Shown here: positions 1 through 8,312 of the stretch, piece by piece
Layout: each line of letters opens with the position of its first letter
Position numbering within the stretch: the first letter of the stretch is position 1
From: Desulfosudis oleivorans
GTDB lineage: Bacteria > Desulfobacterota > Desulfobacteria > Desulfobacterales > SURF-7
Length of the DNA: 64,000 nucleotides
Direction: 5' to 3'
Assembly: GCA_020723325.1 (NCBI GenBank)
Contig: DYJD01000014.1
Location: 62,001 to 126,000, forward strand
Notes under the pieces: generated by a model
What the model saw: only the letters and a program-made list of their open reading frames with translations
The model's database searches: none
What the model was told of the DNA's origin: nothing
Program-made: the position numbers and the translations under genes

Positions 1-1274
1 CCCAGCAGTTCCAGCATTTGCCGCCCCAAATTCACCAGCACTTCCTCGTCATCCACCAGTAAAATCTGCTCGGTTCCTCTGGGAAGGTCGGCGGCTTCAT
101 AACCAGCCGGTTTTTCATCAATGACAACCAAGGGAAAATAGACATGGAAAACCGTGCCCTGTCCCGGTTGACTGTGGACGGTGATGGCACCCCCGTGGCT
201 TTTCACAATCCCATGCACAACGGCCAGGCCCATGCCCGTGCCTTCGCCTTTTGGTTTGGTGGTAAAATAGGGCTCGAAAATCCGATCCATGACTGTCCGA
301 TCCATTCCGATACCGCTATCGGCTATGGAGAGTCGCAGATAGGCTCCTTGCCGCATTTCTTCATGGGCGGAAAGTTCCAAGTCGGCAGCAGCCACGGTTT
401 GGATGGTTACTTCCAAGATGCCCCCCGTAGCCCGCATGGCGTGGTGGGCATTGGTGCACAGGTTCATCAGCAACTGGTGGATCTGAGTCGCGTCTGCCAT
501 GACATGGCTGGATTCAACCAGGATATTTTGGCGGATTTCAATGCTGGAAGGCAGTGAAGCACGTAATAATTTCAAGGCTTCTTTTACGATCAGATGCATC
601 TGTACCGGCTTGCGCTTGATTTCACTTTGTCGGCTGAAGGCCAGGATCTGATGGATTAAATCCTTGGCACGGTTGCTGGCGATGAGAATCTGGTCGATTT
701 TTTGATGGGCCGGGTGGGTTGCATCCAGATCGAATTTCACGATTTCCGCATAGCCCATGATGGCTGCTAAAATATTATTGAAATCATGGGCTATGCCCCC
801 TGCCAAGGTGCCGATGGCTTCCATTTTTTGCGACTGACGCAGTTGGCGTTCGATCTGTTTTTGTTTGGTCACATCGCTGATAAACAGGAGGGTTGTCTCC
901 CCATCATCCTTCAGCGGTGCGCGCCGGAAGGTGATTTGCCGGCCGCCCAATTCAACAGGGAAATCTTGACCAAATACCGTGGGATCCGTGGGATGGTTAC
1001 ACAAAAAAGTGCGCAATAGGGACCGATATTGGGGCTCAAAAAAATCTGAAAGCATGAGGCCGTGCAATTCGGCCGGGGTTTTTCCAAGCAGTTCCGCCGC
1101 AACGGAGGTTGCAAAAACGATGCGTTCAAACACGACACCCAAAACCCCTTCCGACATGGCGCCGAGGACGGTTTCAAGATGGCGATTCAAAAAAATATCG
1201 TTAGAGTCCGCCGGATATGAACCCATGACGGCGGATTTTTCCACAAAGCTGTCGGAGGAATAAAGCTGATTCAT
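1..1274 (-). CDS. Hybrid sensor histidine kinase, PAS-HisKA-HATPase-REC (3' end missing)
   Basis: The reading frame opens at ATG 1274 and runs off the left edge, so only about 424 residues are visible. A PAS-like region fills residues ~25-140. The H-box reads GGIAHDFNNIL with the phospho-acceptor His at residue 163. An N-box (NLCTNAHHAM), a G1/F region (DSGIGM, IFEPYFTTK) and a G2 box (GEGTGMGLAVVHGIV) follow. A receiver domain starts near residue 405 (ILLVDDEE) and is cut by the window edge. No membrane segment is seen, so it is probably a soluble sensor that phosphorylates its own receiver. The AHDFNNIL type of H-box is typical of PAS hybrid kinases in Desulfobacterota. It lies 6 bases after the PilZ gene and is probably co-transcribed with it. 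The signal sensed is unknown. Confidence 0.93.
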   Translation of the reverse strand, partial: MNQLYSSDSFVEKSAVMGSYPADSNDIFLNRHLETVLGAMSEGVLGVVFERIVFATSVAAELLGKTPAELHGLMLSDFFEPQYRSLLRTFLCNHPTDPTVFGQDFPVELGGRQITFRRAPLKDDGETTLLFISDVTKQKQIERQLRQSQKMEAIGTLAGGIAHDFNNILAAIMGYAEIVKFDLDATHPAHQKIDQILIASNRAKDLIHQILAFSRQSEIKRKPVQMHLIVKEALKLLRASLPSSIEIRQNILVESSHVMADATQIHQLLMNLCTNAHHAMRATGGILEVTIQTVAAADLELSAHEEMRQGAYLRLSIADSGIGMDRTVMDRIFEPYFTTKPKGEGTGMGLAVVHGIVKSHGGAITVHSQPGQGTVFHVYFPLVVIDEKPAGYEAADLPRGTEQILLVDDEEVLVNLGRQMLELL

Positions 1275-1280
1275 AAGCGC

Positions 1281-1811
1281 CTAATTATAATATGATCGGC
1301 GGTCTTTCCCGCTTCTTCGATCCAAAATATCCACCAGGGTATTTTGCGCACCAAAAAAATCCCGATCCAGACGCTGCCGAAGGTTGCGCCGTTCCGGCTG
1401 CCGTCGGCTGTCCACAATGGGACCATTAGAAAGATTGGCAATAAAATATTCCAAATGGATCAACTGGCTGGAAGTCAAGGCGCCGAATTGCACACAGCGT
1501 TGACGCATTTCCAAAAAAGTGGGTTGAACCGCAAAATCAAGAATGGTTTGAAATGGAATGTTATCCAAGTGAAAATCCCTGGGTGCCAGTAGAATCGTCA
1601 TTTGCGCTTTTTGCGGGAATTCTTCGCATTCCAGGCCGCCGTCAAAATAGCGAAAGGAGAGGCCGCCGATGCTGATATCCAGCAGTTGTCCCATTTTGGT
1701 GTACTGCTCCCTGGATACACCAATGGTGGCGCCGTCCACGCGATAGCGAATATGTTGCCTTCGTTGAACAAATTTTTTGCTTTTGATGGAGCTGATATCT
1801 CTTCTTCCCAT
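1281..1811 (-). CDS. PilZ domain protein (probable c-di-GMP receptor)
   Basis: A 176-residue protein with both PilZ c-di-GMP contact motifs: an RRQHIRYRV stretch (RxxxR) near residues 17-25 and DISIGG ((D/N)xSxxG) near residues 44-49. The C-terminal third is rich in Arg (RRQPERRNLRQRLDRDF, DRRSGKDRR) and looks like a basic tail. No other domain is seen. It sits just upstream of the hybrid kinase with a 6-base gap, so the two probably form one signalling operon. The start at 1811 has AAGGAT upstream as a modest ribosome site. The presence of both motifs supports real c-di-GMP binding; what the protein then acts on cannot be told. Confidence 0.88.
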   Translation of the reverse strand: MGRRDISSIKSKKFVQRRQHIRYRVDGATIGVSREQYTKMGQLLDISIGGLSFRYFDGGLECEEFPQKAQMTILLAPRDFHLDNIPFQTILDFAVQPTFLEMRQRCVQFGALTSSQLIHLEYFIANLSNGPIVDSRRQPERRNLRQRLDRDFFGAQNTLVDILDRRSGKDRRSYYN

Positions 1812-1897
1812 AGTTTCTTATCCTTGTTGAATAAGCATCTGCGCAAATATAGTCTTTCAGCTTTTTACGGCTTATCCGATTTGTTTTTGGCTATCAT

Positions 1898-1936
1898 GGC
1901 CGGGCAGCTCCCTATTTGCCTGCCCGGCCCTTTTTC
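1898..1936 (+). terminator. Strong terminator-like hairpin facing right
   Basis: A perfect 10-bp stem, GGCCGGGCAG at 1898-1907 with CTGCCCGGCC at 1920-1929, has a 12-base loop and is followed by CTTTTTC. The T-run is on the plus strand, yet both flanking genes (dodecin and PilZ) lie on the minus strand. It may stop antisense transcription or end an unseen short plus-strand RNA. Confidence 0.6.
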
Positions 1937-1959
1937 ATCCGTTTTAGGCATGGCGATGA

Positions 1960-2175
1960 TTATTTTTCCGTGTCATATTTGAAAGAGAGATTGACACGGG
2001 TTCGATAGGCAACGACCTTGCCGTTCTCCACTTTCATGTCCATTTTAACCACATCGGCGATCCGAAGATCTTTTAATGATTTTCCCGCTGTTTCAACGGC
2101 TTTTTTAGCCGCGTCTTCCCAAGAGACATCGCTGGTTCCGACCAGTTCAATAATTTTGTAAACACTCTCAGCCAT
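1960..2175 (-). CDS. Dodecin (flavin-binding small protein)
   Basis: A 71-residue protein, the normal dodecin length, beginning MAESVYKIIELVGTS and carrying the family pattern SWEDAAKKAVETA, then LKDLRIADVV and a closing beta strand YRTRVNLSFKYD. Dodecins form hollow dodecamers that store or buffer riboflavin, FMN or FAD in the cytosol; the conserved Trp of SWEDA stacks on the flavin. The start at 2175 is chosen because AAGGAGG lies 5 bases before it; a longer frame from 2214 would put that site inside the gene. The gene stands alone, with the hairpin at 1898-1936 downstream. Confidence 0.93.
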   Translation of the reverse strand: MAESVYKIIELVGTSDVSWEDAAKKAVETAGKSLKDLRIADVVKMDMKVENGKVVAYRTRVNLSFKYDTEK

Positions 2176-2538
2176 TTTACCCTCCTTGTGATTGTGGTTG
2201 ATATTGCCGGACATTTGTGCTGCTATGGCCTATGTCAATCCGGATGATACATTCCGGAGAGTTGAACAATACTCTTTGTCTGCACGGTAAAATCGCCTTT
2301 AGTATCTGAGCATCGATAAAATGCGCTCCACCCAAAGAAGTGCCGCGAACCGCCGAACAAGTCTTCGTCTCGTGAGTACGAAGTATATCGCAATATGAAC
2401 GGTATATGATGATGATTTGAAAGGTTCTGTATTATTTCGGAAGTATAGGATAAAATACCCGAGGTGTCAAAGGAATTCTATAGCGGTGTCCCATGGCCGG
2501 CTGCCGGCCGGAAATTCCGGCGCTGTGATAAAAAAGAA

Positions 2539-2565
2539 TTGCCTTGTGGTATTTCTAAGTATAAT
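2539..2565 (+). promoter_or_regulatory. Possible sigma-70 promoter for the YchF-like gene and recN
   Basis: TTGCCT at 2539 and a perfect TATAAT at 2560 are 15 bases apart, a little short. They lie 58 bases before the start of the YchF-like gene. The rest of the 2176-2622 intergenic stretch shows no gene, tRNA or repeat that I can recognise. No LexA-type box is seen ahead of this operon although it contains recN. Confidence 0.4.
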
Positions 2566-2622
2566 TAGTTCCCGTTAACAGAAACGCTCACATACGTGCA
2601 GGAATTATCAGGAGGGAATAGA

Positions 2623-3642
2623 ATGAAACTCGGCTTTATCGGACTTACGGGGGCCGGCAAATCCACCATATTTTCAGCCGTTACTCGTCAGTTTCAAGAA
2701 TCCGGCAATGTCGCTGAGAACCGCATCGGCACCATCACGGTTCCGGACCATCGTGTCGACCGATTGAGCCAGATGTATAAACCGCGCAAAACCATCTATG
2801 CCAAGGTGGAATATTTTTTACCCGGTGCTGGTGGATCTAAAAAGGACAAAAATCAATATAATGTAGTCAGGGATTGTGATGCGCTCATCCATGTGCTGCG
2901 GAATTTCAAGCCATTCGGACTGGAAGAGCCAAAACCCTTTGAAGATTTACAGCATTCCAATCTGGAAATGATCGTTGCCGACCTGGTTGTGGCCGAAACC
3001 CGTCTGGACCGGATGAATAAGGACAAACAACGGGGTAAAGAAGTCTCCGCGGAAGAATATGGGCTTTTAACCGAATGCTTGAAAAAGCTTGAAAATGAGC
3101 TCCCCCTGCGCAGCGACGCCCAGCTTATGGCTGCGCGGGCCCTAAAGGGTTTTGCTTTCATGTCGGCCAAGCCCCAACTGGTTTTGTTCAACAATGGGGA
3201 CGGGGATCAGCAAATGCCCGTGGGCCCTGAGATTCAATGGGCCGAGGCCATGGTCATCCAAGGCAAGTTGGAATATGAACTGGCCCAAATGTCGGACGAA
3301 GAAATGAAAACATTTTTAACCGAATTCGACATCACGGCTACTGCCATGGACCGTGTGATCCAGAAATCCTATCAGCTCCTTGGCTTGATATCGTTTTTTA
3401 CCGTGGGCGAGGACGAAGTGCGCGCCTGGACCATTGCCGCCGGCACACCGGCGGTGGAGGCGGCTGGCGTCATCCATACGGACATTCAGAAAGGTTTTAT
3501 TCGCGCCGAAGTCCTGGCCTATGACGATCTCATGGTCGCAGGTTCGTTCAATGAGGCTAAAAAAGCCGGAACCGTAAGACTGGAGGGCCGGGACTACATT
3601 GTGCAAAACGGCGACATCATCAATTTCCGCTTTAATGTATAA
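2623..3642 (+). CDS. YchF-like P-loop GTPase/ATPase with TGS-like C-terminus (DUF933)
   Basis: A 339-residue protein. The P-loop is GLTGAGKST near residues 7-15, where classical YchF has GLPNVGKST. The C-terminal ~80 residues match the YchF/DUF933 region closely: GEDEVRAWTI, AAGVIHTDIQKGFIRAEV, YDD, and the ending RDYIVQNGDIINFRFNV. A G4-like NNGD is seen at LFNNGDGD, where YchF carries NxxE. It is therefore a YchF relative or paralogue rather than YchF itself; YchF is a ribosome-linked ATPase, but the role of this variant is not known. The start at 2623 is set by AGGAGGG 6 bases upstream; the frame extends to 2596 but without a ribosome site. recN follows after 30 bases with no terminator, so they are likely co-transcribed. 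Confidence 0.85.
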   Translation: MKLGFIGLTGAGKSTIFSAVTRQFQESGNVAENRIGTITVPDHRVDRLSQMYKPRKTIYAKVEYFLPGAGGSKKDKNQYNVVRDCDALIHVLRNFKPFGLEEPKPFEDLQHSNLEMIVADLVVAETRLDRMNKDKQRGKEVSAEEYGLLTECLKKLENELPLRSDAQLMAARALKGFAFMSAKPQLVLFNNGDGDQQMPVGPEIQWAEAMVIQGKLEYELAQMSDEEMKTFLTEFDITATAMDRVIQKSYQLLGLISFFTVGEDEVRAWTIAAGTPAVEAAGVIHTDIQKGFIRAEVLAYDDLMVAGSFNEAKKAGTVRLEGRDYIVQNGDIINFRFNV

Positions 3643-3672
3643 GCAATTGCCTAAACATGAGATGGTAATGCC

Positions 3673-5385
3673 ATGCTACAGGAACTCGCCATACGAAATT
3701 TCGCCATCATTGAAGACCTGCGAATTCAATTTGCGAGCGGTTTGACTGTGCTGAGCGGTGAAACTGGCGCCGGTAAATCGATTATCATCAATGCGGTCAA
3801 TCTGCTTTTAGGAAGCCGGGCCACGGCCGACCTGGTCCGCAAAGGGGCTGAAAAGGCGGAGCTTGAGGCCCATTTCCGCATCGATCCGGGCAGCAGCATC
3901 GCCCGCACCTTGGAGGCCAATGATTTCAGCGCGGATGCGGAGCTGATCATCCGACGTTTGATTTCCGCCAAGGATCGGCATCGCATCTATATCAACGGCC
4001 GTCTTGCCACCATCCAGCAGCTCGTGGCGATTACCACGAATCTGGCCAGCATTTCCGGACAACATGCCCACCAAAGCTTGTTGATTCCGGATCAGCATCT
4101 GTTTGTTTTGGACCAATTCGGTGCGCTCATGCCCCTGCGTAACGAGATCACCCAGCTTTACCACAAGCTGTTGCCCCTGTTACGTTCTTTAAAGGATCTG
4201 GAAACCAGGCGCAAAAGACAGGCCGAGGAAATGGAATTGCTCGCTTTTCAAAAGCAAGAGATTGAGTCGGCTGCCATTCAACCGGATGAGGACCGGCTGC
4301 TGGAACAGGAACGGATACGTTTGAAAAACGCCGCCCTGCTCTATCAAACCGCTTTTCAGAGCATTGAAGGACTTTATGATGGTTCTGATTCCATTTTTGA
4401 GCGACTGTCGGGCCTGAAGAATGATCTTGAAAAAGCCGGCCGCATTGATTCGTCTTTGGCTCCAATCCTGACCGATATGGCCGGATCACTATACGGCCTG
4501 GAAGACTTGGTGGAAAAGCTGAGAAACTATCTTCGTACCCTGGAAGCAGATGGCGGTCGCTTGGAAGAAGTGGAAAAGCGCCTGGCGGAATTGCAGCAAC
4601 TGAAGCGCAAATACGGCGGGACGCTGGAAAGCGTTGCAGCAAAACTCCAGGAGATTCAGTCATCCATTGCGTGGATCGATACCTTGGGCGACCAGATCGA
4701 TCAAGTACGCAAGGACCTAGATTCGGTTTATGGGCAACTCACAGTTCTATTGCCGGATATTTCCCAAAAACGGGCAAAGGCCGCTGCCGTCTTGTCGAAA
4801 AAGGTGGAACAGGAGTTGGCTGAATTGAAAATGCCCCAGGCCCGCTTTCAAGTTGTAGTGCAAAGTGTCGCTGCAAGTAGCCAGCCAGATTCATCCCCCT
4901 ATCTCTGTATTGATGGCAAACCAATTGACGCCACTGGCTTTGATCAGGCCGTCTTTTTCATTGCACCCAATCCGGGCGAGGATTTGAAACCCCTTGCGGC
5001 CATTGCCTCGGGCGGCGAATTATCACGGGTGGTGCTGGCGCTGAAGGCGATTTTGTCCAAAAACGATATGGTTGAGACAGTGGTTTTTGATGAGGTTGAT
5101 GCCGGTATCGGCGGCGGAACCGCTGAAACCGTGGGGAAAAAACTGGCGGCCCTGGCCGAACATCATCAGGTGATCTGCATCACCCATCTTCCCCAAATCG
5201 CCAAATTCGGCCGGCATCACTTCCGTATTTCCAAACGAACCGAAAGCGGACGAACCTGCACGGAAATCATTCCCCTGGATGAACAACAGCGCGTAACGGA
5301 ACTGGCCCGCATGCTGGGGGGCGAGAATCTGACCGAAACAACCCTGGCCCATGCCCGGGAATTGCTGGAAAGCCGGATCGGCTGA
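3673..5385 (+). CDS. recN: DNA repair protein RecN (SMC-like ATPase)
   Basis: A 570-residue SMC-family protein with the RecN start MLQELAIRNFAII and Walker A GETGAGKS at residues 29-36. Long charged heptad stretches from about 150 to 370 form a short coiled coil. The C-terminal half holds ASGGELSRVVLALKAIL (ABC signature) and VVFDEVDAGIGG (Walker B), then HQVICITHLPQIAKFG, which is characteristic of RecN. RecN acts in double-strand break repair, bringing DNA ends together before RecA-dependent recombination. Length is normal for the family (about 550-570). In many bacteria recN is under LexA; no such box is visible here and the gene seems to depend on the promoter before the YchF-like gene. 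Confidence 0.97.
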   Translation: MLQELAIRNFAIIEDLRIQFASGLTVLSGETGAGKSIIINAVNLLLGSRATADLVRKGAEKAELEAHFRIDPGSSIARTLEANDFSADAELIIRRLISAKDRHRIYINGRLATIQQLVAITTNLASISGQHAHQSLLIPDQHLFVLDQFGALMPLRNEITQLYHKLLPLLRSLKDLETRRKRQAEEMELLAFQKQEIESAAIQPDEDRLLEQERIRLKNAALLYQTAFQSIEGLYDGSDSIFERLSGLKNDLEKAGRIDSSLAPILTDMAGSLYGLEDLVEKLRNYLRTLEADGGRLEEVEKRLAELQQLKRKYGGTLESVAAKLQEIQSSIAWIDTLGDQIDQVRKDLDSVYGQLTVLLPDISQKRAKAAAVLSKKVEQELAELKMPQARFQVVVQSVAASSQPDSSPYLCIDGKPIDATGFDQAVFFIAPNPGEDLKPLAAIASGGELSRVVLALKAILSKNDMVETVVFDEVDAGIGGGTAETVGKKLAALAEHHQVICITHLPQIAKFGRHHFRISKRTESGRTCTEIIPLDEQQRVTELARMLGGENLTETTLAHARELLESRIG

Positions 5386-5410
5386 CTTCAGCTCAGCAGC
5401 AAGGCGAACC

Positions 5411-5438
5411 TTGACAAGCCCGCTTTATCGATTATAGT
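5411..5438 (+). promoter_or_regulatory. Sigma-70 promoter for the FmdB-type gene
   Basis: A perfect TTGACA at 5411-5416 and TATAGT at 5433-5438 with a 16-base spacer, 32 bases before the gene start at 5471. This is one of the clearest promoters in the window. Confidence 0.65.
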
Positions 5439-5470
5439 ACAGAGATGATTTTAAGCAGTAAGGAGATCCT

Positions 5471-5728
5471 ATGCCGATTTATGAATTCAGATGTTTGAAA
5501 TGTGAAGATTTGTTTGAGCTTTTACTGTTAAAGACAGAAGACCAGGCTGAAATGCGCTGCCCGAAATGCCAATCAGAAGAATTTGAGCGGGTGATGAGCA
5601 CCACCAATTACAGCATGAATGGCGCCAGGTCCGGTGGTGCAGCCAAAAGCCAGGGCTCGGCCGAGGCTCAGACGCGGACCTGTTCCGGCGGATCATGCAC
5701 TACCTACAATATTCCAGGCCCGGCCTGA
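5471..5728 (+). CDS. FmdB-type zinc ribbon protein
   Basis: An 85-residue protein starting MPIYEFRCLKCEDLFE, the standard FmdB/CxxC-CxxC regulatory domain. Zinc ligands are Cys8, Cys11, Cys30 and Cys33. The C-terminal ~35 residues are low-complexity (Gly, Ser, Ala) and end in a second Cys-bearing stretch, CSGGSCTTYN. The family was first linked to amide/formamide gene regulation, but members are widespread and their biochemical role is unclear. A good ribosome site (AAGGAG) precedes the ATG, and its own promoter lies at 5411. Confidence 0.88.
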   Translation: MPIYEFRCLKCEDLFELLLLKTEDQAEMRCPKCQSEEFERVMSTTNYSMNGARSGGAAKSQGSAEAQTRTCSGGSCTTYNIPGPA

Positions 5729-5928
5729 GATCCGATCCTTGATGAAGGGTTTATTTATCCATATCAGAGCAGGGAGGGACTTCTCGGAAAGATCTGTTCG
5801 ATATATAATAAATCGCCACAAAGAAAAGCGGTAAACTTGTCACCAAAAGCAATCTGCCTATTAATGAATTTGAAATAAAAGACCAAACATTAAGCCATAA
5901 TCTGAATTGTCGTGACATGTCCCTGCTT

Positions 5929-8298
5929 TCATTCTTTGCCGGTTGTATCGGATACGATTTGGACGGAAACAGGTCCGCATGACAAATCATTCGCAGTATA
6001 TATCTCCCCATACCAATTTCGGTTCGCAAACAGATTGTAATTGCCGACCGCTATGGGCTGCTCGTTATTGTCTTTTTGATCCCAGGTCTCCTCAAATGTT
6101 TTGATTTCGTTGGGTGCAAAATTCAGGTCGGTCAACACATATGAAAAAATCTTGTTCCGGCTCCAGTTCCATACCAGATAATCCTTGGAATCATAAGCTT
6201 CAATTTCATATTGTTGAGTGCTTCGTAAAAGTATTAATTGGTTCTGGTTGGTCAGGTTCTGATAGGTCAAGCTGAAAACAATGGGCTCACCCTGGTTGAA
6301 AACCTGTTTTTCAATGCCGTCCATGCTTTTGGTCTTCAGTACGGCCCGATAGGTGGGGATCTCGGGTATGATCAACTTTTTTATCGTATGTTGAATGTCT
6401 TCTGTTTTGGCGGTGTATACGGCATTTCCCAGCACGGCAAAGATATTATCATCAACGAACAAGCCTCTCAGCCAGTTGGAGTAGATTCCGGAAGTCTCGC
6501 TGTCGGTAATCCGTCCCAATTTTTCAAAGCCTTTTTGTGGTGTAACGCGATACACCTCCAGGCCTCTATAGGGGATTCCAGAACCCCAATTGATGGGGAG
6601 CGCCAAGAGATGTTGCTCAGGAAAAAAAGCAAAGGCCTTGTGGTTGTACATGGCCTCCGTATATGCCCATTGGTCCTCAATCTTGGTCGTAAAAAGGAGC
6701 CGGGGATCGGTAAACTCCTTGACGTCAAAGATGGAAAGCTGAATGCCGTTGGGAGTCAAAACGCCATTTTTTTCCGCAACATCGATTCCAAGGGTAAGAA
6801 GATAGTCTTGATCAAAGGGATGGATGTATTGCGAATATCCCGGCACTTTCAGTTCACCGGCAATTTTTGGAGCAGTGGGGTCGGAAAGATCCAGCGTAAA
6901 AAGGGGATCGATCCTGACAAAGGTTACGAGGAAGCCGCGGGTGTCCACAAACCGGGCTGCATACAGTTGCTCGCCGGGCGCTATGTTTTCAATCTTGCCA
7001 ATGACTGCCAGTTCGCCGTCTTTTTCTTTCAGGCAAAATACATTGGTGCCGGCTTGATTCTGCGGCGAAACCTGCCAAGAAAATGAATCCGTGGCCACTC
7101 GCAGAACCTGGTCATACTCACTCAGGGAGAACTGATTGAGAATATGGCCGTTAATGCGGCCGTCGGCCGAATGGCGAACCGTTTCGCCTTGCAGATCGAA
7201 TTTATGAATGATGGTTTCTGTTTTTGATGTGGAATTCTTCGCAAATGAGAAGTCATAGTTCCAATTGGTTGCGGATACATATAGCGCCCGGGTGGAGGCA
7301 TAGATCGTTTCCGCAGTGGCGATGATACCCACACTCTGCATGGGATCGGAAAGGTGATCCAGGTCAAAGCTAGTAACCGTAACCATGGCAGCGCCTTCGG
7401 TTTCCTGGGGCTTGTAGAAATTCTGGGATTGAATCAGGCGACCGCTCTGAATTGGTTCATCATTTGAAGTTGTGATTTGGAATTTGGGCAGCAGTTCGGC
7501 CAAAGTCAGGTCAGACAGTTTTTTTTGATTCGTGCTGATCGCCTTAGCCCGGCCGGCTTCGGTTCCATCGTAGCTGTATTCAAGGGGCGGCAGGGCGGGC
7601 ATGAACTGTTGCACAATATGGAGCTTTCCACCTGTCTCGCGCGTTGCCACCAGGCTGCCTTCAATGGCCACATCTTTGATCAGCGTTGGATGAGAAGCAT
7701 TGCTCACATCATAGAATGCCACATTGGTTTTGGCCTGGATGGGGATCCAGTACGGCATTCCAATAAGGGGGCCATCGATCACGCGATTATTCATGAAGGG
7801 ATAGATCCCTTGATTCTGGAAATACAAGACCACCAATAATTGATCATTGTAAAGAAAGATTTCATCAACTGTACCGCTGATTGTGATCGTGCTTTCAATC
7901 CGCATGTCAGCAGGATTGGATATATCCGCCACCGTCACCTTTTGATTACCGGTGATATATAGGAGCTTCCCATCCGTCTTGATTTTATCCGACTCGTCAA
8001 CACCTTGCTCCTGAATATTGGTGCGCGAGAAGCTTTCGCTATGGTCCGTTTGGATTCCCGTGTTGACCGGGACATCATTTTTATTCACATACAGTTGATC
8101 CGGAAGGACGCTTTTGGCCATTTGGTCTTTTAAATAGCCTTCCAGTTCCTGATCGCTTTTAAAGGTTTCCATCCCCACCTTGGGATTACCGATTTCCGTG
8201 CCGCCGCCGTAACAGGCGGCAAGGCAGAAAAGGCACAAAAGCAGGATCAGAATCAGGATGGAATCATGTTGATATTTTTTCACATCGGCAGATGACAT
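5929..8298 (-). CDS. Secreted beta-propeller lipoprotein with BsuPI-like C-terminal domain
   Basis: A 789-residue protein with a lipoprotein signal: hydrophobic residues 13-28 then lipobox LAAC and YGGG, so it should be lipid-anchored. Residues ~95-640 match the bacterial/archaeal beta-propeller family (PF09826 type), recognised by GVDESDKIKTDGKLLYITG and repeated blades with VTVADISNPA, FYDVSN and TLDLSDPTAP. Residues ~665-780 resemble the BsuPI proteinase-inhibitor domain (FSLTYQNLTN, YEIEAYDSKDYLVWNWS, then ETWDQ and a GNYNLFA strand). The start has AAGGAGG upstream. It follows the TIGR02147 gene by 14 bases, so that protein may regulate or assist it. The exact role at the envelope is unknown. 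Confidence 0.85.
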   Translation of the reverse strand: MSSADVKKYQHDSILILILLLCLFCLAACYGGGTEIGNPKVGMETFKSDQELEGYLKDQMAKSVLPDQLYVNKNDVPVNTGIQTDHSESFSRTNIQEQGVDESDKIKTDGKLLYITGNQKVTVADISNPADMRIESTITISGTVDEIFLYNDQLLVVLYFQNQGIYPFMNNRVIDGPLIGMPYWIPIQAKTNVAFYDVSNASHPTLIKDVAIEGSLVATRETGGKLHIVQQFMPALPPLEYSYDGTEAGRAKAISTNQKKLSDLTLAELLPKFQITTSNDEPIQSGRLIQSQNFYKPQETEGAAMVTVTSFDLDHLSDPMQSVGIIATAETIYASTRALYVSATNWNYDFSFAKNSTSKTETIIHKFDLQGETVRHSADGRINGHILNQFSLSEYDQVLRVATDSFSWQVSPQNQAGTNVFCLKEKDGELAVIGKIENIAPGEQLYAARFVDTRGFLVTFVRIDPLFTLDLSDPTAPKIAGELKVPGYSQYIHPFDQDYLLTLGIDVAEKNGVLTPNGIQLSIFDVKEFTDPRLLFTTKIEDQWAYTEAMYNHKAFAFFPEQHLLALPINWGSGIPYRGLEVYRVTPQKGFEKLGRITDSETSGIYSNWLRGLFVDDNIFAVLGNAVYTAKTEDIQHTIKKLIIPEIPTYRAVLKTKSMDGIEKQVFNQGEPIVFSLTYQNLTNQNQLILLRSTQQYEIEAYDSKDYLVWNWSRNKIFSYVLTDLNFAPNEIKTFEETWDQKDNNEQPIAVGNYNLFANRNWYGEIYTANDLSCGPVSVQIVSDTTGKE

Positions 8299-8312
8299 AA
8301 GCTTCCTCCTTG

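Noticed and set aside
3643-3672. LexA box before recN
   Set aside because: The 30-base gap has no CTGT-ACAG-like sequence; recN seems to depend on the upstream promoter.
6238-7086. Long plus-strand frame of 282 codons within the lipoprotein gene
   Set aside because: It is a shadow of the minus-strand beta-propeller gene, which has a signal peptide, ribosome site and domains.
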